Assembly: GCA_037178625.1 (NCBI GenBank)
Contig: CM074132.1
Location: 2,480,001 to 2,544,000 of the forward strand
Direction: 5' to 3'
DNA from: Skeletonema tropicum
Lineage: Eukaryota > Bacillariophyta > Thalassiosirophyceae > Thalassiosirales > Thalassiosiraceae
DNA length: 64,000 nucleotides
Shown: piece by piece, positions 31,161 to 42,600 of the stretch
Numbering within the stretch: position 1 is the stretch's first letter
Layout of the letters: every line of letters begins with the position of its first letter
Notes under the pieces: model-generated
The model's input: only the letters and a program-made list of their open reading frames with translations
What the model was told of the DNA's origin: nothing
Database searches by the model: none
Position numbers and translations under genes: made by a program

Positions 31161-33739
31161 TTAATTGAAAGTTATCGTCTGAATGGACCTTGGTGGAATC
31201 GAAGCAGCCAAAACAGTTTTGTCTTTGTTCTTTAACACGTAATTGGCGTTTTCCCCAGCCTCGTTCGATACAATAACAGCACCATTTGCTGCTGCTGTAG
31301 CAGAAGTATCAAAAGCGCCAACTTGAAGGAATGGCCACCCTGTTGTGAGGCATACTTCCCCAAGCGCGTCAAAAGCAGCTGAAGTAATTTCACCCGTGCT
31401 GGAATCAAATCCCCATTCAGCCCATGGATGATCACAGCTCCCAATATTCACCTGCGCCCCTCCTCTGGCTCCGTACGCACCTCCATTATTACGGAGCGGC
31501 TGAACAACGAGGCAACTTTTCTTGCTGTTAGATGATACGATGTGTACCTTACTTTGGCTCCCATCTACTGGGAGGACTTCAAACAAACCTGCTTTATCCT
31601 CGGTGATGCTGCAGGTGGTGAGTAATAATCCAGCAAAATCCTTGTCGGCTTTCTTAGCTAGGCAAGATGTTGTCGGTGCACCCAGCCAATCATGTCCAAA
31701 AACTTGCAGCTGTTTCTCTTCATTCAGTAACCACTCCTGACGTGTTGATCCCTCACATGGCCATACTGTAACTTCCACTCCATTACGAGCAAGGTCATTG
31801 ATTCCTCCTCCAGCCACTCGTTGCCCCTTCGGTCGGAAAGTACGTACCTCTGGGTCACCTGTACTTGCACCTACCAGACCATGAACTGCTCGAGATCCTG
31901 GACGAACGAATCGAGTGATGTGTCCTACATAATAATACATGGGCTGGACCACAATCCCTAAATCAAGATATTTCGCTGGACTTCCTTCCGCGTTTAACTC
32001 TTCCCTCGTCTTATTGTCTCCGTGTACTTCTCCAAAGGGATGCCCAGCATGCTCAAAATCGAGCTGTGCCGGAAAGTCTTTCTCAGCATCAAGCGCACGA
32101 TGTGGAACTGCAAGCACCGGTGAATCGCACAAGTTTCCTAAATGGTTGGGTCCACCAATTGAGTCCAAACTGGATTAATGACCACGTAATAGCTACTTGG
32201 TCAGAGAGCACCGAAACAGACAAGAAATCAATCACAAACACCAAGAAGAATTACTTACATCAAATTCCATTCAATGAACCCATTACTACCCGCTGCCAAA
32301 TCCGCAAGTATCGTATGCACGTTCCTCATCGCCCTTGCCCAAGCAATACTCAAATCTCCACCTGCATACCCCGTCGTAGGACAATGACACGCTTCAGAAC
32401 CAAGAATCACATGATCTTTCCTGACATCCATAACATCCAACTCTGAAACGAATCGATGCATATTGGGATTGCCCTGTGCACCATCCAATAAGCGATCCAT
32501 CCCCCCAGCATACCAATGGACGGCGGTCCCATCAATATACTTGGAGGCAGGATGATCCTTTGCCAACAATTCCTTTGCCCACTTGACCATGTGATCTTTG
32601 TTATGATCGAAAAACAACAATTTCACATCAGGATGTGACTTCTCCAACTGTGGACCCAAGTGATTGGCAATAAAGTCTCCCTCATTGCTCACATCATACG
32701 CACATGCATCCCACGGAGCTGGGAACTCTGGTTCATTCTGCACCGATACACCATAAAACTGTACGCCATGATTGGCATAGGCAGTAATGAATTTATCAAA
32801 AAACAGTGCCCATGAAGCTGCATACTTGGAGTCTACTCCAACACCATCTCGGAGACATACTGGTAGTGCACTCCCATTCATCAACGCGGCATGCTCGGCA
32901 CCCTCCACATCATCCCAGGTAGGTGCCTTCATCCAACTTGGTGGACTCCATGGACTTGCAATGATACGCATCCCATATTCATCTGCCTCCTTTGGAAATG
33001 ATTCCATCACACTCTGTTGAGCCGACAACATCATATCCACCATACCCGACTCCACATCATGCGTAACCTCTGTATCAAAATCCTCCAATGTAAAATCCCC
33101 ATCGGTATCATCATGAGAATAACTCTCGACACTAAAATCACAGGAATTGATATGTGTCCTTCCCAACGTGTACCCCAATCCCGACTTGCCAAATAGTAAT
33201 TCAATGACTGCATCTTGACCAGGTTTGGAGAGACTATTCAAGTTCAATGCCGCTGCTTCGGTGAATGCTCCCCCAAATCCTAGGATGGGTGGTCGATCGG
33301 GGAAGGCGACTTTGTCAAGGTCAATATGGATCTGTGCCGTTCCATACTCTTGCTGTTGTTGTTGTAAGTTACGACGATTGACAACATGGACACACGCCAC
33401 TTCACTCCATTGCTTACTAGGTTCTGCAAAACTAGTTTGAATCATTTGAATATTATCACCGCCACTGCCACTCTTGTAAATTTCACATAGGCGAGTGGGC
33501 ATTTGTTCCAAATTGGGGAGTATGGCTGTAACTTCACCACCTGGGGTAGAAGTGGTGGTGGAGGACCGTCCAATGAGAAAGGCAAGTGTGGTGAGAATGA
33601 GCGCCGAAGCACCCATCACAAGTGTTGATTTGATCGTGGTGGCATTGCCATTGTTGTTGCCAGCAGAGTGACTTGAGCCGCGACCGATTTCTAGTGGCTG
33701 CTCTTCTTCGCCGATGGGATCGTAGCCCTGTTTAGACAT
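31161..33739 (-). CDS. GH30 glucosylceramidase-like, membrane-anchored, with lectin-like insert
   Basis: Exon 1 33739-32259, exon 2 32169-31161; 89-bp intron (AT/GTAAGT, CCAG), product 829 aa. It is a type II anchor: a cytoplasmic tail, then a helix at about 38-60 (TLVMGASALILTTLAFLIGR). The catalytic TIM barrel has GFGGAFTEAAALNLNSLS near the start, IIASPWSPPSWMK, the acid/base Glu336 in VQNEPEF and the nucleophile Glu449 in ILGSEACHC. The exon junction reads EWNLILDSIGGPNHLGN, the family hallmark. The C-terminal beta domain is split by about 190 residues with ricin-type features (VTVWPCEGSTRQEWLL, ITSAAFDALGEVCLTTGW), probably a beta-trefoil carbohydrate-binding module; the beta domain then resumes (VLAASIPPRSIQTITF). 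It likely hydrolyses glucosylceramide or related glycosides in a lysosome-like or extracellular space. Confidence 0.88.
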
Positions 33740-34246
33740 TTTTCTTTGGATTTTGATTGTACTGATCTTTGGCCGCCATTGATTGCTTGGTGTGATTGAT
33801 GGCGGATTGATGCTGGCGGAAGTGGCAGGAAGATAGAAAGGAAGGTGATGCTCCTTTTTCCTTTTAGGATGTCATGAAAAAAGATCTGCTGTACGTAGGA
33901 ATTACTATTTGAAAAGGGGGGATTGATGGGAAAGATACTTTCCTCAAGAGATCAGACACCCACCTTTCCGCATTTTATCGGCATGTTTACATTAATGGGA
34001 CTCCTCTTTACATGGTACGCCTGTACGTCATCCATAGAGAGAAACTTTTCTCAAAACAAAAGAAGTGATGCCGAGTCACAAAGCACCCACACCCATCACA
34101 AGCAACGAACAACGCATGCATCCGACGAATGCAATGGAGCAGGAGTGAACATATTCCACAATACAGTGCCAACGTCGTTACAGAAGCATTAGTTGCAATT
34201 GAGAAGAAGGAGAAGAGCAGGTGACAGCAGCGATAACATTATAAAC
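33740..34246. other. Divergent promoter region
   Basis: A 507-bp spacer between the GH30 and Mfd genes. A plus-strand ORF at 33923-34192 has an ATG and a hydrophobic stretch but no family resemblance, and sits where the 5' UTR of Mfd is expected. Confidence 0.4.
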
Positions 34247-37200
34247 ATGACGAGCTTCTCAAAGTTGCGTCCAACTGCGACATCCACATCCACAGTTATC
34301 AGATTCATCTCATCCATAACATCAGGTCGTCCACTACTGCTAGCGACCATCATCCTCATTTATGTTCCAGCGTCAATACATTCCTTCTCACCTCCTCTCA
34401 ATAGAAGAAGTATTAAAATCACAAATATAAATACCATTGAGCTGATCATCCCTTCACGGAGAGCATCCTCCTCTATCCATGATGTATCACTCAAAGCTGC
34501 CACATCAGCAGCAGCAGATACTACCACCACCACAGATATATCTAAATTGAAAGTGGTAGAATTGAAAGATAGATTACGAGAATTGAATCTACCATTGGGT
34601 GGGAATAAGAGTGTGTTGGTGGAGAGGTTGACGGAACATTATAGATTGATGTCGTTGAATGGTGATGATGATGGCGAAGATGAACAAGTAGATGATGATG
34701 ATGATGAGCAGTTGAACAGCGATATGCCGTCTGCTTCTACTACTGCTGTTGACGAAGTTAACGGGGAGGAGGATATCAATGACGTTCAAGAGTTAGCTCA
34801 ACCCACGGAGGATTCGTTCCCGCCTCCACCAATCAATCAATTGGAAACCAACACACCAAATAATGGAGCTGTGGCTGCCGACACTGACTATAATGATTAT
34901 GATGATGATGAAGACGACGAGGAAATTAGCATCGACACCGCCAACGCATCATGGGGAGATCTAGAAGCCATTGAAGAAGAACGCCTTGCAAAATTAGAAG
35001 AAGAGGAAGCAGCGGCATCAAAGGTATTACACCCCAAATTCACTGCACCATCAAATCTCTACACGGGTGTGTATGATTCACCCCAAACGAATAATAATGG
35101 CGTTACGTATCCCACAGACGATGAAGGGAAAAACTACTTCCGAAACGATCCCAAGAAGGAAGTAGAATTGGCACAAAAACGAGATGCACTCCAAAACGCC
35201 AAACTGAACGAAATGTTCTCCGAGGAAGATGAAAGCAATGCAGCTCGTCAGGCGCGGATCCAACAATTGATGGCCGAAGATGATGCCAAATGGCAGGAGG
35301 AGCGACGTAAACGTCTATTGGGGAAGTATGCCACGGTGGAAAGTTGGGAGGAGGTGGAAAGGTTGCAAAAGGAGGATAGGGAGAAGGAGATGAAAGAGAT
35401 TAATATGAAGGTTGATTTGGCGAAGGAGGCAGGTGTCACGTTGACAATGTTGGAACCGACAGATGAAGCAGCAGCGAGTGGTGGTGGTATAGATGGGGGT
35501 ACTTCTGAGAGCAGGTTGAACTTTGGACAGACGAAGCAGTCCTCATGGTTTGGACCCGAAGAAGGTTTGGAATTAGACTTGCCTGCGGCCAAAGGTGGAG
35601 ATGCTGCTGCGAGGGAGGATGGACCACGCATTGTCAATGGGGAAATCAAAAGTAGGGAACAGTTGATGGGGATTAGTGTTGGAAGTGCTGGTGGGTGGAG
35701 TTTGGAAGTATTCCCCGGAGATTTCGTCGTGCATCGAAAGTATGGTATTGGAAGATATGATAAGACTGTCCTCAATCCCAAGGCCAAATTAACTCCAGAG
35801 GAGAAGGAGGCATCTGAAGAGCGCCGGAAGGAGATTATCAATGAGCTAATGAAAGATGGGAAGCAGCTTGAAGAAATTCAACGTGTTGTGGAATCATTTG
35901 GTACTGCAGCAGACACTGATCCAATTTCCAACCCTCTAGCCACGCTACTTGAAATTGCCTACAGTGATGCAGTAGTTCATGTCCCAATAGAACGTGCGTA
36001 CCGCCTGTCCAGATACAGAGCAGGAGATGCAGCTGTGAAACCCCGTCTCTCAAGAGTAAAGGGTGAGGCATGGGCCAAGGCGAAACGAAAGGTAGAGGCC
36101 AATACGGTTCAAATGGCCGAAGATGTGTTAGCTCTTTATGCTACGCGTGAAACACTGAATCGTTCTCCATTTGATCCGAGTGCTGAAGGGAAGGTGAAGG
36201 TATTCGCTAAATCATTTCCATTCGAGCCCACTCCTGATCAGAAGAAGTGTTTTGAGGATGTAGAGAATGACATGGTTTGGCGTAGCCGTCCAATGGACAG
36301 ATTAATTTGCGGTGATGTAGGTTTCGGTAAGACAGAGGTGGCTCTAAGAGCTCTATTCCGGGCTGTTGCCAATGGGAGACAAGCTGCTTTGTTGGCACCC
36401 ACTGGAGTTTTAGCAGCACAACACTTCAAACAAGTTGTGAGACGAATGGGAGAAGAAACCGAACACAAGTTTAACATCGCTCTGCTTCGAGGAGGGATGG
36501 GTAAGAATACAAAGAAGGGTAGAGAACTGCGAGCATCTATTGCCGCCGGAGATGTCGATATTATTGTTGGTACTCATGCACTGCTATCCAATGGAATGTC
36601 ATTCAAAGACTTGGGTTTACTATGTATTGACGAAGAGCAACGGTTTGGTGTGAATCAAAAGGAGCGACTGAAGCTAATCTGCAATTGTGTCGATGTCCTT
36701 ACTCTCTCTGCTACACCCATTCCTCGTACGCTTCAAATGAGTTTGAGTGGTATAAGAGATACCTCTACAATACGTTCTCCACCACCAATGAGAAAGCCGA
36801 CAATCTCTTACGTACAAGAGTATGAAGAGAGTCTAATCAAGTCTGCCGTCGAGAAAGAACTCGCTCGTGGCGGACAATGTTATTATGTTGTCCCTCGTAT
36901 TTCTCAACTACAGGAAGCAAATGATTTACTTCAAAGATTATTTCCAGGTCTCCGTGTCATACAAGCTCATGGACGCATGTCACGCGGTGCTGCCGAAGAA
37001 AATGTTGCGGCATTTGCCGAAGGGGGCCACGATGTTTTACTAGCAACTACAGTCATTGAGAATGGAGTAGACATCCCAAGAGTCAACACAATTATTATTC
37101 AAAATGCTCAGGCATTTGGCATGTCCACACTGTACCAACTCCGAGGACGTGTTGGTCGATCAGATTTGCAAGCATACGCTTACTTTTTCCATAAAAATGA

Positions 37201-38263
37201 TGCAATCACTGAGCAATCTGCTCAGCGGCTCCAAGCGATGGCTGATCTACATGAACTAGGATCTGGTTTTGATGTAGCAAATCGTGACTTGGAAATTCGT
37301 GGTGCAGGAAGTTTACTCGGGACGGAACAAAGTGGAATGGCGGCCAAGGTGGGCTTTGACTTGTACATGCGTATGCTAAAGAAGTCTATTCGTCAACTGC
37401 GTGGGTTAGATTTGCCTGTGGTTCCCCGAAGCAACGTTCTTCTCCCTGGGGGAGAAGGTAGCATCGAATGGGATGCTACATCCGATAATGCAAGTGCTTC
37501 CTACTTGATTCCAGATTCATACATCCAAGATGCAAAGGAACGATCAAAGCAAGAGGGCGTCGCTCGTTTGGCAGAAAGCACAGCAAGGCTTGTTGAGATA
37601 ACAAATGAATGGAAAGACCAATACGGTGGCATTCCTTCGGAGTTGCAGAACAATTTGAAGTCTTTGCATCTCAACAGTTGTCTCAGACAATTGGGTATCG
37701 ACATTGTAGGCTTGGACGAATCAACCGGAGATTGCATCCTTCGTTCACCAGGTCTTCGACCTCGTCACTGGGCTATGATTTGCTCACAACTCCCGAGAGG
37801 AGCTCCACCGAAAGGGCTTGATGTGGTCTTTCCAGCCCGATTCACGTTTTCGACGGGAGACGTGGAAATTACTGGAGGGAAGAAGGTTGACTTGGACGAG
37901 TTCATCAGCCCTAACTATGCCGATGATGATGAAGAGTGGGATGCATTAGATGAAGAAGAGGTAGAAGCAATGAAGGAAATTTCTTCGGCCTCAGCAATCA
38001 AAAACATGCAAGATGTTGAAATTTCGAACTACCCCCGCTTCGTTGTGAAGAAGCTCGGAACATCTGTCGATGAGGGATCAAGAGTTGATGCATTGCTCAA
38101 GGTTTTATTGCCTCCATCAAAAGTTGTATTCAAGAAGCAAGAGAAAGACAAAGAGAAGGCTAAGTTGGCAGCAGAGCTTCGAGATAAGAGAGAAGCAATA
38201 GCAAGGCAAAAGAAAGAGCAAGAGAAGCTAAATTCTAGAAGGCTGGGGGGATTTGGGTACTAA
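34247..38263 (+). CDS. MFD: Plastid transcription-repair coupling factor (Mfd-like) with SAP domain
   Basis: 1338 aa from ATG 34247; the longer frame begins at a non-ATG codon. The N-terminus has a signal-anchor-like helix (LLLATIILIYVPASIHSFSP) ending in a Ser-Phe-Ser-Pro plastid-import-like junction. A SAP DNA-binding motif lies at about 98-131 (LKVVELKDRLRELNLPLGGN). After a long acidic linker comes the CarD/RID RNA-polymerase-binding domain (GDFVVHRKYGIGRYDKTV). The RecG-like helicase follows: Walker A GDVGFGKTEV at 689, motif II DEEQ near 795, LSATPIPRTL, ATTVIENGVDIPRVN, and RGRVGRSDLQAYAYF before the TRG region. The N-terminal UvrB-homology domains of bacterial Mfd are not visible. Expected role: moving stalled plastid RNA polymerase off DNA and aiding repair. 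Confidence 0.9.
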   Translation: MTSFSKLRPTATSTSTVIRFISSITSGRPLLLATIILIYVPASIHSFSPPLNRRSIKITNINTIELIIPSRRASSSIHDVSLKAATSAAADTTTTTDISKLKVVELKDRLRELNLPLGGNKSVLVERLTEHYRLMSLNGDDDGEDEQVDDDDDEQLNSDMPSASTTAVDEVNGEEDINDVQELAQPTEDSFPPPPINQLETNTPNNGAVAADTDYNDYDDDEDDEEISIDTANASWGDLEAIEEERLAKLEEEEAAASKVLHPKFTAPSNLYTGVYDSPQTNNNGVTYPTDDEGKNYFRNDPKKEVELAQKRDALQNAKLNEMFSEEDESNAARQARIQQLMAEDDAKWQEERRKRLLGKYATVESWEEVERLQKEDREKEMKEINMKVDLAKEAGVTLTMLEPTDEAAASGGGIDGGTSESRLNFGQTKQSSWFGPEEGLELDLPAAKGGDAAAREDGPRIVNGEIKSREQLMGISVGSAGGWSLEVFPGDFVVHRKYGIGRYDKTVLNPKAKLTPEEKEASEERRKEIINELMKDGKQLEEIQRVVESFGTAADTDPISNPLATLLEIAYSDAVVHVPIERAYRLSRYRAGDAAVKPRLSRVKGEAWAKAKRKVEANTVQMAEDVLALYATRETLNRSPFDPSAEGKVKVFAKSFPFEPTPDQKKCFEDVENDMVWRSRPMDRLICGDVGFGKTEVALRALFRAVANGRQAALLAPTGVLAAQHFKQVVRRMGEETEHKFNIALLRGGMGKNTKKGRELRASIAAGDVDIIVGTHALLSNGMSFKDLGLLCIDEEQRFGVNQKERLKLICNCVDVLTLSATPIPRTLQMSLSGIRDTSTIRSPPPMRKPTISYVQEYEESLIKSAVEKELARGGQCYYVVPRISQLQEANDLLQRLFPGLRVIQAHGRMSRGAAEENVAAFAEGGHDVLLATTVIENGVDIPRVNTIIIQNAQAFGMSTLYQLRGRVGRSDLQAYAYFFHKNDAITEQSAQRLQAMADLHELGSGFDVANRDLEIRGAGSLLGTEQSGMAAKVGFDLYMRMLKKSIRQLRGLDLPVVPRSNVLLPGGEGSIEWDATSDNASASYLIPDSYIQDAKERSKQEGVARLAESTARLVEITNEWKDQYGGIPSELQNNLKSLHLNSCLRQLGIDIVGLDESTGDCILRSPGLRPRHWAMICSQLPRGAPPKGLDVVFPARFTFSTGDVEITGGKKVDLDEFISPNYADDDEEWDALDEEEVEAMKEISSASAIKNMQDVEISNYPRFVVKKLGTSVDEGSRVDALLKVLLPPSKVVFKKQEKDKEKAKLAAELRDKREAIARQKKEQEKLNSRRLGGFGY

Positions 38264-38876
38264 TTGATAATAATAGTAATATTGAGTATGGATGCCAAAA
38301 AGATAAGATTCCAACCTTATAGCCAACCTCGAAAAGCAATTATATACGTCTAATTGAAAACCTTACTGTAACAACAGTACAAGCAGCTTTTCGAACAAGG
38401 AGTAAGGACTATGTGGACACAGTTGACGTACAGGCTCATGCTCGGCTCGACATCACCACAAGAAGCAGCAGACATGCAGACACGTCGGCATCGTCAATTG
38501 TCAATTCTCACGTACGTTGTGCGAGCTCTCGCTCCTTCTCCATTATTTCTGCGTCACAGCACGGGAACCGTCACAGCTAGAGAGGGCGAGGCAGGGTCCG
38601 TCACGCACGCACGAGCGCAAGACGAGCGCATGTTGAGTCATTGAGAATGAAAGACTCCGACAACTTTGTACCGGGCGAAGTACTTTTAAGCCTGCCTTCG
38701 CTTCGCCTGCTAAGTAGTGCTCTAGTAGCTAGCTGCCTGAATGAAATCAAACTTTCTTCCGGGACTGAGAGCGTCAAAATGACCGTACTTGAAGACGCTC
38801 TCGTTCCTCGCTAAATGCAAGAGACAGTGGTATTGAAACTAAAATTTTTGATATAATTGTTCCTCGATAAATGTCG
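38264..38876. other. Gene-free region before the tandem repeat
   Basis: 3' flank of the Mfd gene and non-coding DNA. Two near-copies of gttcctcg[c/a]taaatg occur at about 38802 and 38859. The short ORF at 38411-38644 is not supported. Confidence 0.4.
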
Positions 38877-39614
38877 GGTCCGAAGTCCGTGCCTCATTCA
38901 CCTCCTTGCTGCAAATCTTGTTGCATGTCAAGCTGAGATAAAATTCAATCTTACTTGTTCTTTAATCTCTAGTTACCGTTGGGGAAGTTGACCCACTTTT
39001 CTCCTCCAATTGTCTCCAGCTCTCTGTGTCAAATGACCTGGGCATTTGCGTGCGGCGTCATTCATGAGTTGCAGGCCAGCCCTCATCTAGGGGTGAGCCC
39101 GAGGTAGGTGTCCTCGGGGCACGGGAAAGACACGTAATCGCGATCTCACCGTGAACCTGCCATGCTTCAGCCTACCGCTACTAGCACCAGTAGAGATCTC
39201 GAATCAATATTTGTGAAGAAGAAAGCTTCGCATCATAACCCCCCAAAAACAAGGGGGGCAACAACCGAAATAACCCAGGGTCGGGTGGGTGGGAAAATTT
39301 AATAAGCTGCTTGGAAAATGCGTTGTGGAGTCTTGATCGGGTCCTCCTTACTAACCAAATTCCAAGCGTCTCTCTCCCATTCAAATGTTCATTGTTGTCA
39401 TCGCACCTGCGTGTTGATAAAGCAAAGAGTGACCTCGCAACCAGCTTCCTTTCACTTTGGTTTGGTACGCCTTTCTCACTCCGTCATTATTTGAATACAA
39501 ATCTTTCTGCATCTGACGTCGTTCTTCTTTGAAAGCCGCTCGCTTCTCAGATGTTGTCTGCTCGTCCGTTCAATCCTTACTACTGGCGGACCCTCTTTAC
39601 TGATGTGACGATCG
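38877..39614 (+). repeat. First (internally deleted) copy of a tandem 3.7-kb unit
   Basis: It consists of block A (38877-39244, 368 bp), a 49-bp G-rich join (39245-39293) and block B (39294-39614, 321 bp). Both blocks recur in the next unit with the same lengths and, as far as I compared, the same sequence. Block A contains a perfect hairpin, CCCGAGG/CCTCGGG, at 39098-39118. No coding sequence recognised. Confidence 0.8.
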
Positions 39615-42600
39615 GTCCGAAGTCCGTGCCTCATTCACCTCCTTGCTGCAAATCTTGTTGCATGTCAAGCTGAGATAAAATTCAATCTTACTTGTTCTTT
39701 AATCTCTAGTTACCGTTGGGGAAGTTGACCCACTTTTCTCCTCCAATTGTCTCCAGCTCTCTGTGTCAAATGACCTGGGCATTTGCGTGCGGCGTCATTC
39801 ATGAGTTGCAGGCCAGCCCTCATCTAGGGGTGAGCCCGAGGTAGGTGTCCTCGGGGCACGGGAAAGACACGTAATCGCGATCTCACCGTGAACCTGCCAT
39901 GCTTCAGCCTACCGCTACTAGCACCAGTAGAGATCTCGAATCAATATTTGTGAAGAAGAAAGCTTCGCATCATAACCCCCCTCGGCAACTAAGACTCCTC
40001 AAACACTCCAGCGTGGTTCCAGTGGCAGACCATGCTTGAGTAATTTGCTCCCATGAGCTTTTCCTGCTTGTATGATGAAGGAAACAGCCTCAAAATCTGC
40101 CTGAGGTAGAACAACCTGTGCCTGCGGCCAACCTTACCCTTAACCTTTCGTGAGGGGGGAGGTTGCAATTCCATAATGCAGCGCGATACAATCGTACACA
40201 GGATGCACACCCATAAGAAGAGCAAGGCTGTAGTATTTCCGTAGCCCGATCCTCATCTGCAAGAAAATAGAGAGAAATGATACGATGCATGGTTAGTGTT
40301 CGCTTGCACTGAAGTAGATCACTCCACTTGTACGTCAGATACCCAAGGGTGCGTCTTATCCTTCCGATTCGTGGAGCCATATTTAACCTGGTTTCAGCTC
40401 CTTCCTTTTTCCTCCTTCTGTCGAAAAGCTAGACGGTCGCTGTGGGTGTTTTTGTGTGCCTGCACCGTAGTTCCTCCCCTCATAGACACCCTTAAGCTGT
40501 AATCCTCCATATCCATCTTGCTAGGAAAGGACGGTCCTTTGCCTCGCCGACTCCAAAAACTCCCTGAATACTCCGTTGTAGACCGTCATCCAATATCCAT
40601 CTTGCTAGGAAAGGACGGTCCTTTGCCTCGCCGACTCCAAAAACTCCCTGAATACTCCGTTGTAGACCGTCATCCAATCTGCTGCAACGATAATTTTGAC
40701 CCCCATTGGACTTGAATTCCCTCTTTCAAAGATACTGATTCCAATCTTCATCTAACACTCAACGACACGTTCAATCCTTGAGCACGCGAGTTACACCCAA
40801 CCAGGCCCCAATGCACCCTCGTTTTTATCTGTAACTGTAGCCTATTGGCTGCAAATACACGATCCAGCCCTGATTATACATTCTGCCATCATCATGCCCT
40901 TCCTCCTGGTCACTGTTGCGTAACCAGTCACGGCAGAACACAAGATCCAATCCTGATTTGTTCATGCCTTCATCTTCCTTCCTCCCGAAGTAGCGCTGAA
41001 CCCCGCCGCCCCGCCCAAGGACGTTCATCTGGGCAGCAATGTTTCTGACTGTCACGACACGACGAACCGTGCATCCCCTTCGGTGACCGTGAGGAGGAAA
41101 ATGTGGGTAGCGTAGACTGGATCATTCCTCATTAAAAACTGGAAGCGAGGCTTTCTCCCTTCGTAATCATCACATAACCCCCCCGGAAAACCATTGTATC
41201 AGAGTGGCTACGTCGTTTGGCAGACGCATGGTGCAAGGTCATGAAAGCTACATGTGGCGTTCCACTCACTTCCTTGATACTAGCTGTGCCAAGTGGCAAC
41301 CACGTTTTTATCTGCTTTTGTCTGTTTGGCTCCTCTAGGTAGCGGGTGAACACTACCGACTGCTGGGGCATGCCTATCTCCTATCTTCCCATCTATGCGG
41401 GCTTGGGAAAGACGTGTAATACCCGAAGGCCAAGTTACACACACACCATGCCCGCGCAGCAGTCATGACACACAACCCCAAGCTTTGCGTCAGCCTTCGC
41501 TTCCTCATCGCGTCGCAGCATGCCCAACATATCGCTATTCCAAGCCGCATGGGATCAGTAGAGATGTAGTGGAGTGCTTGACTGAGTACCTGCCCTACAC
41601 CCCTGACACCAAGAGACCATAGTAGCTTCGGCATTCGATCGGTCGTCCACAGCTTCTCCATTGTGCAAGCGCTTCCGTCCAGGTCTGACGTCTCCATAAG
41701 AGTAATCGTCAGCCTCCATTGTTGCCTACGATGGCAACTCAAACCAGCTCTGGTGTTCATATCTTCCGAATGACAGTAGCTTATGAACATCCCAGAATAA
41801 AATGTTTATTCAAATACTGAAGAGGATCTTATTGCGTCACCCAAACACCGCAGGTGACTCCCCCCCCGGTATCCCAACTAACACCTAACCTCGACTATCA
41901 TACCCTCACACATTACTCCTGTTGATCTAGAGTGCTATCTCCGTGCTAGATAAACCATGCAGTTCCAAACCGCATGATGTCATCTGAGATTCATCGCAAT
42001 AATCAGATCCATACACAAGAAGAAGACCCGCTACTAGCTGTAGGGGGCAGAGGGACCCCGGAGAAAATGGGCCTCTCATCATCTTGTATACGGAAGCACA
42101 TGGTAGACTTGTATACGGAAGCAGCAAGTAACTGGGAGTAAGCATATGGTCGTCGGCAGCATCTTCCCCCGAAGATAGGTAAGCAGGCGTAGGCAACCCT
42201 CTCACTATGTGACCGGGTTGTTGCTTCCGTGGAGGAGAGATTGGTAGGGCAACTGCTGAAGAACTCGTTGACATATGCATAAGACGTGTTGGAAGGGTGG
42301 CATGCGTAGCAACACATGTGGCACCGATGGTCCCAGTAGGAAGGACAGGGCCTCGGTTTCCCATCGATACACAAAATCCATCAACCGTCCCCCAATCAGC
42401 GAAAAATATGTCAGCATATCTTCCACAAAGGATAGACCGTGGCCAGCCGCTACTAATATACAGATTGGCTTGAGGACTATCCGACAATGACTAACACTCC
42501 AGCTCGATGGGGAACTTCCACAGACGATGCCCCCTAGCGGCATCTGGTCTCCCCAAAAATTATGAAATATGTATTTGACTGATTGATGAACACGTCCGTC

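Noticed and set aside
33923..34192. 89-codon ORF before Mfd
   Set aside because: It fits the 5' UTR of Mfd, has no recognisable family, and the hydrophobic stretch alone is weak evidence.
38411..38644. 77-codon ORF after Mfd
   Set aside because: Short, no domain, in gene-poor DNA.
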